A stretch of DNA of 21,324 bases, from NCBI GenBank assembly GCA_947629115.1, contig CANRCL010000008.1:1-21324 (forward strand). The letters are read 5' to 3'. Positions 13,299 through 21,324 of this stretch are shown here, piece after piece. Under the pieces are notes generated by a model. It worked only from the letters and a program-made list of their open reading frames with translations. It was not told the origin of the DNA and made no database searches. Position numbers and translations under genes: made by a program. Origin of the DNA: an uncultured Bacilli bacterium (GTDB taxonomy: Bacteria > Bacillota_I > Bacilli_A > RF39 > UBA660). Positions within the stretch are counted from its first letter, which is position 1, and every line of letters starts with the position of its first letter.

Positions 13299-14075
13299 CT
13301 AAATAATTAATTTTCTAACTCGCTCAATAGCAGTTTTTTCAATCCTTGATACTTGGGCTTGACTAATACCTAATAAATCAGCAATTTCCGTTTGCGTTTT
13401 TCCCACAATAAAACGGGAAATTAAAATATCTTTTTCACGACCTTTAATTTTTTGTAAAGCCTTTCTTAAAGAAATAATCATATCTTTATCAGAATTTATA
13501 TCTTTAATATCGGCGATTTGGTCAGAAAGATAGATAGTATCTCCGCCATCATTATAAATAGGTTCAAAAATACTCATCGGGTCTTTTAAAGAATCTAGGG
13601 CATAGGCTATTTCATATTCATCAATACCTAGGGCTTTAGCCACTAATCTATTACTTGGTTTTTCCCCATGAACACTTAAATAATCATCTTGAAATTTAAT
13701 AATTTTATAGGCTAAATCTTTAACACTTCTACTAACTCTTACTGAAGTATTATCTCTAATAAAACGTTTAATCTCCCCAATTATTAAAGGAACAGCATAG
13801 GTGGAAAGACGAAGACCTAAAGATGTATCAAAATTATCAATGGCTTTAATTAACCCAATTACTCCCACTTGAAATAAATCATCCATATTATATTTAGTAT
13901 TAGTAAATCTTTTTAAAATTGATAAAACTAACTTTAAATTACCTTTAACTAGTTCATCTTTAGCCAGTTCATCTCCCTCTTGCATTCTTTTAAATAATTC
14001 ATTAGTTTCTTCATTATTTAACACTACTATTTCATTAGTATTTAACCCCGTAATATCTACTTTATATTTTGCCAT
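13299..14075 (-). CDS. sigG: RNA polymerase sporulation sigma factor SigG
   Basis: This 258-residue sigma-70-family protein directs late forespore transcription. The N-terminus KVDITGLNT-x-x-IVVLNNEE is the SigG-type anti-sigma contact region. DDLFQVGVIGLIKAIDNFD (65-83) is the region 2.2 core-binding block, RVSRSVKDLAYK starts region 3, and TEIADLLGISQAQVSRIEK (229-247) is the -35-binding helix-turn-helix. The FEPIYNDGGD block and the ylmC neighbour favour SigG over SigF. A forespore-type promoter lies upstream, which fits control by SigF or SigG itself. Confidence 0.93.
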   Translation of the reverse strand: MAKYKVDITGLNTNEIVVLNNEETNELFKRMQEGDELAKDELVKGNLKLVLSILKRFTNTKYNMDDLFQVGVIGLIKAIDNFDTSLGLRLSTYAVPLIIGEIKRFIRDNTSVRVSRSVKDLAYKIIKFQDDYLSVHGEKPSNRLVAKALGIDEYEIAYALDSLKDPMSIFEPIYNDGGDTIYLSDQIADIKDINSDKDMIISLRKALQKIKGREKDILISRFIVGKTQTEIADLLGISQAQVSRIEKTAIERVRKLII

Positions 14076-14096
14076 AATTTTTTACCTTTCAAACAA

Positions 14097-14125
14097 ATTA
14101 TGGCTTTTTTAAGACTTTTTTATAC
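14097..14125 (-). promoter_or_regulatory. Forespore (SigF/SigG-type) promoter of sigG
   Basis: On the minus strand GTATA (14121-14125) and CATAAT (14097-14102) are separated by 18 bases. This matches the SigG/SigF pattern (GHATR, about 18, CATnnT). It lies about 20 bases before the sigG ATG and just after the terminator of the transporter operon. Confidence 0.65.
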
Positions 14126-14126
14126 A

Positions 14127-14151
14127 AAAAAGAAGCGTTTTTTCGCTTCTT
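14127..14151 (-). terminator. Intrinsic terminator of the ABC transporter operon
   Basis: AGAAGCG (14131-14137) pairs with CGCTTCT (14144-14150). On the minus strand TTTTTT follows. It overlaps the stop codon of the 813-residue transporter. Confidence 0.85.
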
Positions 14152-16591
14152 AATCTACATCATATCTGGCTAATATAGAGGCTGGAGTCTTTCTTATCGT
14201 ATTATATACTGGTATTAAACCAACCACTAAATTAAAGATAAAGACTAATATAATACTAAATATAAGAGTAAAAATATTAGACATATATAAATCGGCAATA
14301 TAAGATACTTTAGTTATACAAGAAATAATATAAGCCATAATAACTATACCCAGAACACTTCCCACAGTAGTTATAGCAATAATTTCTCCCGAAAACATTT
14401 TATAAATATCACTTTTCTTTAAACCAATTGCTCGATATATACCAACTTCTTTAATCCTTGATAAGAATGAAGAACGTATCATTAATAAAATTTCGGTTAA
14501 AGAAATAACTAAAATAACAACGGCTACTAATAAATTGGCTTTAACTGTTAATTCTCTTTCTTCCATATAATTATCTTTACTATATTGATAAGAACTAACA
14601 GCATTGATATTTTCTTTATGAAAATAATCTAAATCTCTTTCTATATCATTACTATAAACACTTATTGCATTATTTTTACTTATTAAATCATATTTAATTG
14701 TTTCATTACTAGTAAGATAAACATTCATATAATCATTATCTGAAGAATAATAACCCACTACTTTTAATTTATGATTATTAACTGTTGTACTTATCTCTTT
14801 ACCTAAAGGCATATCATATTCATAATAACTATTAACTATTATTTCATAAGGTTTATTAGGAATATTTCCTTTAACTAATTTAACTTTATCTTTATATAAA
14901 TTATAATCAATTAAAGAATTTTCTTGATAAGTACTTCCAAAATCATCATATTCATAATAACTATTTCCATTATAAGTACCATTCGCTATAATATTAATAA
15001 AATTATCTTCACTAGCATAAATATTTGGCTCTTTTATATCACTAATACCTACTACTTTAAAAGGAGGCATATTGTCTATTAACACTTCATGATTTAAAAC
15101 ATCTTCAATGTCTAAAAATCCCGCCATCTTCACATCACTAGAATTTAAAAAGTTATCTATTACCATTTTATCAACTACTATTTCACTACTATTAGTAGGA
15201 ATTCTTCCTAACATTAAATCATTACTTTTTAAATCTTTAACATTAGAAAGAGAACCATAAAAGGCTTTATAACTATCTTTAGTTTGTAAATATTTATCAA
15301 ATTCAACATTAAAGGCTACTTGACTATTACTAGGTAAAAGATAAGCAAAGTTAGAATTCTTTTCATATTTAAGATAATCATCTACTTTAAGACTTTGATT
15401 AATTGTTAAATATTTTTTATTCATAGTAATAAAGTCAGCATCATCAATATATAAATTGGCAAATATTGAAGAGGTAGCATAAAAGACAAACATTCCCGAA
15501 AAGATAAAACCCGCTAAAAGAATTTTCTTTAACATTGGATAATCTAATACTTTTCTAATACCATAACTTATAAATGAACCTAATTTAAAAATACTACTAT
15601 ATTTAGGTTTAAAATTAGGAGTTTCTAAATTACTTAAATCAAAATCTTCTTCAAGAATTTCTTTACCTAAATCTTTTTTATGGTCATTAATTAATTCAAT
15701 ATTAGAATTATTTTCCACTACTTCAACTTTTTCTTTATTAGCATTTTCAATATAAATATTTCCATTTTTAAAAACTATTTTAATATTTAAATCTTCTGAA
15801 TTATCACGATAAATATCGATATTTACATTATCTTTATGAATATTTTTAATATCTTTAAAATCTTTTAAATATATATGATTTTCTATTTCATAATTTAATT
15901 GACCATTATTTTGATTATCATATACTTTTTCAACTACTCCATCTTTTAACTCCACTATTTTAGTAGCATAGTATCTGGCTAATTCTTCTTCATGAGTTAC
16001 TAAAATAACTAAATATTTTTGGGATATATTTTTAATAATATTCATTATTTCTAAACTATTTTTACTATCTAAATTACCAGTTGGTTCATCAGCAATAATA
16101 ATTTTAGGATTTTTAACTAGGGCTCTTGCAATTCCTACTCTTTGTCTTTCTCCTCCAGATAACATTCCGGCTGGCCTATTTTTGTATCTTGCCATATTTA
16201 CTTTTTCTAAAGTATATAATACTCTTCTTTTAATTTCTTCTTTATCTTTTAAACCAATTAATTTTAAAGAAAGAGCCACATTATCAAAAACAGACATGTT
16301 ATCTACTAATTTATAATCTTGAAAGATATAACCAATTTTTAAATTTCTAATTTCATCAATTTTATTACTTCTTCTTTTAGTTATTCTTTCCCCATCAACA
16401 TATATTTGACCACTGTTAACATTATCAAGTCCACCAATGGTATTAAGTAAAGTTGTTTTACCACTACCACTAGGACCTAAAAGAGCAATTAATCCCGTCT
16501 TAGAAAATTCTAAAGTTGTATTATTAATAACATGTATTTCATTTTTCTTATGACGATTAAAATATTTATTAACATTATCTAACTTTATCAT
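14150..16591 (-). CDS. Fused ABC ATPase-permease (MacB/FtsX type), second of pair
   Basis: This 813-residue protein has an N-terminal ATPase: Walker A GPSGSGKT (39-46), signature LSGGERQ (144-150), Walker B IIIADEPTGNLDS (164-176) and switch His200. A charged linker follows (about 225-340). The MacB/FtsX-like permease has one membrane helix (about 356-378), a large extracellular domain of about 300 residues and three C-terminal helices. Transporters of this class extrude or act on peptides, lipoproteins and antimicrobials without pumping through a channel. The substrate is unknown. The ATG is two bases after the stop of the upstream paralogue with no room for a separate promoter, so the two form an operon and perhaps a heterodimer. 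Confidence 0.88.
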   Translation of the reverse strand: MIKLDNVNKYFNRHKKNEIHVINNTTLEFSKTGLIALLGPSGSGKTTLLNTIGGLDNVNSGQIYVDGERITKRRSNKIDEIRNLKIGYIFQDYKLVDNMSVFDNVALSLKLIGLKDKEEIKRRVLYTLEKVNMARYKNRPAGMLSGGERQRVGIARALVKNPKIIIADEPTGNLDSKNSLEIMNIIKNISQKYLVILVTHEEELARYYATKIVELKDGVVEKVYDNQNNGQLNYEIENHIYLKDFKDIKNIHKDNVNIDIYRDNSEDLNIKIVFKNGNIYIENANKEKVEVVENNSNIELINDHKKDLGKEILEEDFDLSNLETPNFKPKYSSIFKLGSFISYGIRKVLDYPMLKKILLAGFIFSGMFVFYATSSIFANLYIDDADFITMNKKYLTINQSLKVDDYLKYEKNSNFAYLLPSNSQVAFNVEFDKYLQTKDSYKAFYGSLSNVKDLKSNDLMLGRIPTNSSEIVVDKMVIDNFLNSSDVKMAGFLDIEDVLNHEVLIDNMPPFKVVGISDIKEPNIYASEDNFINIIANGTYNGNSYYEYDDFGSTYQENSLIDYNLYKDKVKLVKGNIPNKPYEIIVNSYYEYDMPLGKEISTTVNNHKLKVVGYYSSDNDYMNVYLTSNETIKYDLISKNNAISVYSNDIERDLDYFHKENINAVSSYQYSKDNYMEERELTVKANLLVAVVILVISLTEILLMIRSSFLSRIKEVGIYRAIGLKKSDIYKMFSGEIIAITTVGSVLGIVIMAYIISCITKVSYIADLYMSNIFTLIFSIILVFIFNLVVGLIPVYNTIRKTPASILARYDVD

Positions 16592-16593
16592 AA

Positions 16594-18780
16594 TTAAACC
16601 CTTTCTCCATAATTTTTAATAATTGAATTTTTAAAGATTTTTCTTCCATAACGATAAGCAATTAAAACTGATATAACTATTAAAATGCCATAAATAACTA
16701 AATAAGCCGGAATATCTAAATATTTAGTAATATCAGTAAAGTATTTATTACTTATAATATTATGATTAACTAAATAAATGAAGATTAAGAATATAGTATA
16801 AGTAAAGGTTGCTAAGGTTAATAATTCATTCATTAAAATATTTATACATACTTTTTTAGTACTTCCTAAAGTTCTTAAAGTGACATAATAACTATTTCTG
16901 GATTTATAAATAATTTTAATAATAAAGTAGGTAATAAAGAATAAAGTAAAGGTTAAAAATATCGTCATCATTAAACGGAATATTTTAAATACTTGACTAA
17001 CCATTTCGGCATCATTAGATTTAGAATCTCTTAATTTTAAAGTTGTATATCCTAAATCTTCTAAAGCCTTATTAACACTATCTAAATCTTTTAAATCTTT
17101 AACAAAAACACTACTTTGATAATTACCTTTGTTATATAAATTATTATAATCTTCATTACTTATAAAGATAACATTATAATAATCATCATAATTAATATTT
17201 AATAATTTATTAGCATTATCTCTAGTATAAACATTAGTTATTTTTAAATCGGCTTTATCATTATAATAAATATTTTTTACTGATACTTTTATTTTAGCAT
17301 TTAAACAATTGTAGTTAGGACAATAACTTTCTAAATTATCTTTTACAATGGCTTCGCCTTTTTTTAATTTATCGGTTGGAATAATATAAATTTCGCCACT
17401 CATTCCCTCAACTACTCTATCATATAATTCATAACCATTATTATAATAATCTTGATTATTTAAAGTAATAATTTTATTAGCAAAATTTTCTGGAATATAA
17501 AATTTATAAATGTAATCAAAACTATTATCGTAAATAATACCTACTATTTTAACTTTACCTAATATGGCATTATCAAAACTAAAAGTTTCTTTTAATAATT
17601 CTTCAGCCATATCTGATAAATACCAATCATTTTCATTACCATAGACTACTATTTCATCATCTTTTTCTGGTAATCTTCCTACATCAACTTTCGTAGGTTT
17701 TTGATTAACAATACCCCCATCTAAATAAAATGTACTACTATTTATAGAGACAGTATAATCATTGATTAAATCATTTTCTACTAAATAATCTATATTAGCA
17801 ATATTTTTTATCTTTTCATAATCATTAGAGGTAAATAATTCATTATTAGGCTTTTTAATAATAATTCTTTTACTAGAGTCATTATGGAAATAGGCATTAT
17901 AAGAATAACCCATTTCTTCATATTCAGCAATTTTTACATTACCATAAAATGTTGTTAAACTAACCGCTATTAACATAAAAATTACAAACATTAAGATAAA
18001 TTTAACAGGAATATTAAAAGCATTACGTATACCTAAACGAATTTTACTTAAAGGATGAATATTTTTTACTTCTTTAGGATGGACATTACTATCTAAATTA
18101 ATTTCTTTTACTACTTTATTTTCTAATATTTTTCCATCATGCATTCTTATTAAACGAGTTGCATATTCTTCTATTTCACTTTTATTATGGGTTACAACTA
18201 TAACTAGTTTATCTTTAGATACTTCGTGAAGTAATTTTAAAATGCTACTTGATGCCCGACTATCTAAAGAACCAGTTGGTTCATCTGCAACAATTATAGG
18301 GGTATCATTCGCTAGGGCTCTTGCTATGGCAACTCTTTGTTTTTGGCCTCCAGAAAGTTTGGAAGCAAAAGTATTTTTATATTTAGTTAAACCTACTTTA
18401 TCAATAAGTTCATTAACATACTCTTTAACTTCACTTTTCTTTTTACCATTCATAAGCATTGTTAGTTCAATATTTTCAAAAACCGTATAACTATTTACTA
18501 AATTAAAATTTTGAAAGATATTACTAACATACTTACGACGATATTCTAAATAATCTTCTTCAGTATAATGGCTTGTTTCTTCACCATTAATATACATTTC
18601 ACCATCTTCATAAGTATCAAGACCAGATAAAACATTTAAAAGAGTTGATTTACCAGAACCAGATTCACCAGTTATAACAACAAATTCTCCCATATGAAGT
18701 TCTAAGTTAATTTTTGTAAAACCTGAGGCAATAACTCCATCTTGGTAGTAGTATTTTGAAACATTTTTTAACTTTAACAT
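16594..18780 (-). CDS. Fused ABC ATPase-permease (MacB/FtsX type), first of pair
   Basis: This 728-residue paralogue of the next gene has Walker A GESGSGKS (38-45), signature LSGGQKQ (142-148), Walker [14 protein letters not shown] (162-174) and switch His198. The linker is short (about 225-255). One membrane helix (about 258-280), an extracellular domain with two Cys in CPNYNC, and three C-terminal helices follow. Both ATPase sites look intact. The order and spacing suggest an obligate two-component exporter or a peptide-resistance pump. No two-component regulator lies next to it within the window. GGAAG precedes the ATG. Confidence 0.88.
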   Translation of the reverse strand: MLKLKNVSKYYYQDGVIASGFTKINLELHMGEFVVITGESGSGKSTLLNVLSGLDTYEDGEMYINGEETSHYTEEDYLEYRRKYVSNIFQNFNLVNSYTVFENIELTMLMNGKKKSEVKEYVNELIDKVGLTKYKNTFASKLSGGQKQRVAIARALANDTPIIVADEPTGSLDSRASSSILKLLHEVSKDKLVIVVTHNKSEIEEYATRLIRMHDGKILENKVVKEINLDSNVHPKEVKNIHPLSKIRLGIRNAFNIPVKFILMFVIFMLIAVSLTTFYGNVKIAEYEEMGYSYNAYFHNDSSKRIIIKKPNNELFTSNDYEKIKNIANIDYLVENDLINDYTVSINSSTFYLDGGIVNQKPTKVDVGRLPEKDDEIVVYGNENDWYLSDMAEELLKETFSFDNAILGKVKIVGIIYDNSFDYIYKFYIPENFANKIITLNNQDYYNNGYELYDRVVEGMSGEIYIIPTDKLKKGEAIVKDNLESYCPNYNCLNAKIKVSVKNIYYNDKADLKITNVYTRDNANKLLNINYDDYYNVIFISNEDYNNLYNKGNYQSSVFVKDLKDLDSVNKALEDLGYTTLKLRDSKSNDAEMVSQVFKIFRLMMTIFLTFTLFFITYFIIKIIYKSRNSYYVTLRTLGSTKKVCINILMNELLTLATFTYTIFLIFIYLVNHNIISNKYFTDITKYLDIPAYLVIYGILIVISVLIAYRYGRKIFKNSIIKNYGERV

Positions 18781-18808
18781 ATTCCACTTCCTTCTTTTTA
18801 ATTATATA

Positions 18809-18841
18809 GCAAGAAACTTATTTCTACTAGTCTTTTCTTGC
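18809..18841 (-). other. Leader hairpin of the ABC transporter operon
   Basis: GCAAGAAA and TTTCTTGC (18809-18816 and 18834-18841) form an 8-bp stem in the leader between promoter and ATG. No U-tract follows, so it is not a simple terminator. Confidence 0.4.
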
Positions 18842-18888
18842 CTTAAGAATATATTAAAAATTATTTAAACTTATTTTGCAATACTTTC

Positions 18889-18901
18889 GACAAAACTTGT
18901 C
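18889..18901. promoter_or_regulatory. Inverted repeat downstream of the ABC operon promoter
   Basis: GACAAAACTTGTC is GACAA and TTGTC around three bases, about ten bases after the -10 box. It is a candidate operator for a repressor of the transporter operon. Confidence 0.4.
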
Positions 18902-18906
18902 ATTTT

Positions 18907-18938
18907 TTGACATTATTATATACAATTATAAATGTCAA
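18907..18938 (-). promoter_or_regulatory. ABC operon promoter embedded in an inverted repeat
   Basis: On the minus strand TTGACA (18933-18938) and TAATGT (18910-18915) are 17 bases apart. The whole promoter lies within an inverted repeat whose ends are TTGACATT and AATGTCAA (18907-18914, 18931-18938), so a TTGACA is present on both strands. A dimeric regulator site overlapping the promoter is plausible. Confidence 0.6.
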
Positions 18939-18940
18939 AA

Positions 18941-18962
18941 GAAAATAACCCTAAAGGTTATT
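18941..18962 (-). terminator. Intrinsic terminator of valS
   Basis: AATAACC (18944-18950) pairs with GGTTATT (18956-18962) around a five-base loop. TTTTCTTTT follows on the minus strand. The stem includes the valS stop codon. Confidence 0.7.
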
Positions 18963-21324
18963 CACTTATTAATTTATTTAGCTCATCTTTTTCTTCTTGT
19001 AATTTAATTTTTTCTTTTTCCACTAAATCTTTTGGAGCTTTATTAACAAAGTTTACATTACTTAAAAGATTTTCTCTTTTATTAATTGAGGCTTTTAATT
19101 CATCAATTCTTTTTTGAACTAAGGCTTTATCTTCCTCAGTTATCTCTTTTTCATAATAAATGATGGCTTCATAATTTTTAGAATTAACTTTAAATTTAGT
19201 TATTTCTAAATCATCAGTTATTATTTTATCTTCAAGTTTTAACATCTTAATAATTAATTCTTCATTAAAATTAACTTTTACTTGATATTTAGATGGAATA
19301 TTATTTTCTTTTAAAGTATTACGATAATTTTTAATAAATTCAATTATTTCATCAACTTGTTTTTCACTATCTGTAAATATTTGTTTTTTATTAAATTCTG
19401 GATATTTACTAATCATAATATTTTCTTCTTTACAAGGTAAATATTCATAAATAGCATCAGTTACATAAGGCATAAATGGATGAAGCATTTTTAAAATACA
19501 AGTAAGGGTATAAAGTAAGGTACTTTTTGTTCCCTCTTCATTAGAGTTAAACTTAGACATTTCAATATAATTATCACAGAAATCATTCCAAATAAAGGAA
19601 TATAAAACAGCATTAACATTATTAAATTCAAATTTTTCCATATATTTGGTTACATCTTTAATAGTATGATTTAATTTAGTTAAAATCCATTCATCAGCGA
19701 TATTTAAATTATCTAACTTAATTTCTTTTAAGTCTTCAATATTCATTAAAACAAAACGAGAAGCATTCCATAATTTATTAATAAAATTCCACGTTGATTT
19801 TAATTTTTCTTCATCAAATCTTAAATCCATTCCTGGAGCAGTTGAAGTTGTTAAATAATATCTTAAAGCATCGGCCCCATATTTATCAATCATATCCATT
19901 GGGTCTACACCATTACCTAAAGATTTACTCATTTTTCTTCCTTGTTTATCTCTAATAAGACCATGAATTAAAACTTTTTCAAAAGGTCTTTTATCAGTAA
20001 ATTCTAAAGATTGGAAAGTCATTCTGCATACCCAAAAGAAAATAATATCATAACCAGTTACTAAAGTATCAGTTGGAAAATATCTTTGGAATAAATCAGT
20101 ATTATCTGGCCAACCCATTGTTGAAAAAGGCCATAAAGCACTAGAGAACCAAGTGTCTAAAACATCTGGGTCTTGTACCCAACCATCTTCTTTTGGCGCA
20201 TCCATTCCAACATAGATTTCATCACCCTTATACCAAGCCGGAATTTGATGTCCCCACCAAAGTTGTCTTGAGATACACCAATCGTGACAATCATTCATCC
20301 AATTATTCATTATTTTTTCAAACCTTGGTGGAATAAAATTAACTTTATTATCTTTATTTTTTTGATTTTCAACTACTCTTTTAGATAAACCTTCCATATT
20401 AACAAACCATTGTTTAGATAAATAAGGTTCAACCATTACATCAGTTCTTTCAGAGTGTCCAACAGAGTGTGTAATTGGCTCTACTTTAATTAATAAATCA
20501 TCTTTTTCTAAATCTTTAATTAAAGCATCTCGACATTCAAAACGATCCATACCCTCATATTTTCCGGCATAAGAATTCATTGTTCCATCTTCGTTAATAA
20601 CTTTTACTCTTTCTAAATTATGTCTTAAACCAACTTCAAAGTCATTAGGGTCATGGGCAGGAGTTATTTTAACAATACCAGTACCAAATTCCGGATCAGC
20701 ATGAACATCGCCAATAATAGGAATTAATTTATTAACAACTGGTAAGATAACATTTTTACCAATTAAATGTTTATATCTTTCATCATCAGGATTAACTGCT
20801 ACTGCTGTATCACCAAATAAAGTTTCTGGTCTTGTAGTAGCAACTTCTAAATAATTATCTTCTCCCTCAATAAAATATTTAATATGATAAAAAGCCCCAG
20901 GTACATCTTTATAAATAACTTCTTCATTAGATAAAGCCGTTTTGGCTAAAGGGTCCCAGTTAATAATTTTTTCACCCCGATATATTAAACCTTTTTCATA
21001 TAATTTAACAAAAACAGTTTTAACTGCATTAGAAAGTCCATCATCTAAAGTAAATCTTTCTTTAGTTAAATCCACAGATAAACCTAATTTAGCCCATTGT
21101 TTATGAATAATATCCTTATGTTCATCAGTCCATTTAAAGCATTCTTTTAAGAATCCATCTCTTCCTAATTCATATTTATTTATTCCTTGTTCTTTTAAAC
21201 GATTAACTACTTTAGTTTCTGTCGCAATAGCCGCATGGTCAGTACCAGGAAGCCATAAACAGTCATAACCTTGCATTCTTTTAAAACGAATTATAATATC
21301 TTGTAATGCTGTATCCCAAGCATG
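18958..21324 (-). CDS. valS: Valyl-tRNA synthetase, 5' end outside the window
   Basis: The frame is open to the right edge. Sixteen codons upstream of the Met at 21276 continue it as [16 protein letters not shown], which is the end of the HIGH-type motif region, so the true start lies beyond the window. About 788 residues are visible of a usual 870-900. Visible are [13 protein letters not shown] and the editing (CP1) domain with [14 protein letters not shown] and [15 protein letters not shown]. The KMSKS loop is [11 protein letters not shown], and the C-terminal coiled-coil arm ends at ELNKLISE. The enzyme charges tRNA-Val and edits mischarged Thr. Any T-box leader would lie to the right and cannot be checked. 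Confidence 0.95.
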   Translation of the reverse strand, partial: HAWDTALQDIIIRFKRMQGYDCLWLPGTDHAAIATETKVVNRLKEQGINKYELGRDGFLKECFKWTDEHKDIIHKQWAKLGLSVDLTKERFTLDDGLSNAVKTVFVKLYEKGLIYRGEKIINWDPLAKTALSNEEVIYKDVPGAFYHIKYFIEGEDNYLEVATTRPETLFGDTAVAVNPDDERYKHLIGKNVILPVVNKLIPIIGDVHADPEFGTGIVKITPAHDPNDFEVGLRHNLERVKVINEDGTMNSYAGKYEGMDRFECRDALIKDLEKDDLLIKVEPITHSVGHSERTDVMVEPYLSKQWFVNMEGLSKRVVENQKNKDNKVNFIPPRFEKIMNNWMNDCHDWCISRQLWWGHQIPAWYKGDEIYVGMDAPKEDGWVQDPDVLDTWFSSALWPFSTMGWPDNTDLFQRYFPTDTLVTGYDIIFFWVCRMTFQSLEFTDKRPFEKVLIHGLIRDKQGRKMSKSLGNGVDPMDMIDKYGADALRYYLTTSTAPGMDLRFDEEKLKSTWNFINKLWNASRFVLMNIEDLKEIKLDNLNIADEWILTKLNHTIKDVTKYMEKFEFNNVNAVLYSFIWNDFCDNYIEMSKFNSNEEGTKSTLLYTLTCILKMLHPFMPYVTDAIYEYLPCKEENIMISKYPEFNKKQIFTDSEKQVDEIIEFIKNYRNTLKENNIPSKYQVKVNFNEELIIKMLKLEDKIITDDLEITKFKVNSKNYEAIIYYEKEITEEDKALVQKRIDELKASINKRENLLSNVNFVNKAPKDLVEKEKIKLQEEKDELNKLISE

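Noticed and set aside
13299..14075. SigF instead of SigG
   Set aside because: The N-terminal motif, the FEPIYNDGGD block and the ylmC neighbour fit SigG; spoIIAA/spoIIAB, the usual partners of sigF, are absent upstream.
18932..19117. A 61-residue plus-strand frame
   Set aside because: It is antisense to the valS 3' end and terminator, with no ribosome site.

Overview
The window is strongly AT-rich and uses ordinary TAA/TAG/TGA stops. It comes from a spore-forming, low-GC Firmicutes-type bacterium, probably an uncultured gut Bacilli/Erysipelotrichia-like lineage. The evidence is the forespore sigma factor SigG with its usual neighbour YlmC/YmxH, and the SpoIVB protease. Exact taxonomy cannot be read from the sequence.

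Positions 1-4800 hold a diversity-generating retroelement (DGR) on the minus strand. In transcription order it has: a 901-residue surface protein with Ig-like repeats and a C-terminal variable repeat (VR); a GC-rich hairpin just past its stop; a template repeat (TR); a MutS-like accessory gene (MSL type) that carries a one-base frameshift; an Avd-like gene; and a DGR-type reverse transcriptase. TR and VR are exactly 300 bp apart. They differ at 18 of 94 positions, and 16 of those are at TR adenines; ten of eleven AAY codons are changed. The reverse transcriptase lacks its YxDD catalytic motif because its frame stops just before the promoter and first 17 codons of an IS200/IS605-type tnpB gene. 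The system therefore looks recently active but now broken in cis. A nine-base G tract lies between the probable -35 and -10 boxes of the target gene, so target expression may also be phase variable.

Positions 4800-7330 hold spoIVB, a SanA/YdcF-like DUF218 membrane protein and, on the plus strand, a DUF368 polyprenyl-phosphate transporter. Positions 7330-9330 hold two unrecognised two-pass membrane proteins with coiled coils. Between them are two tandem small-RNA candidates, each with its own sigma-A promoter, a conserved three-tier hairpin with pairing-preserving changes, and a U-tract terminator.

Positions 9330-14150 hold an M23 endopeptidase with peptidoglycan-binding repeats but no signal peptide, a GluP-like rhomboid protease, a small four-pass membrane protein (plus strand), RluD-type pseudouridine synthase, signal peptidase II (lspA), ylmC and sigG. 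Positions 14150-18960 hold an operon of two fused ATPase-permease (MacB/FtsX-like) transporters with a promoter embedded in an inverted repeat. The right edge is the 5'-truncated valyl-tRNA synthetase gene.
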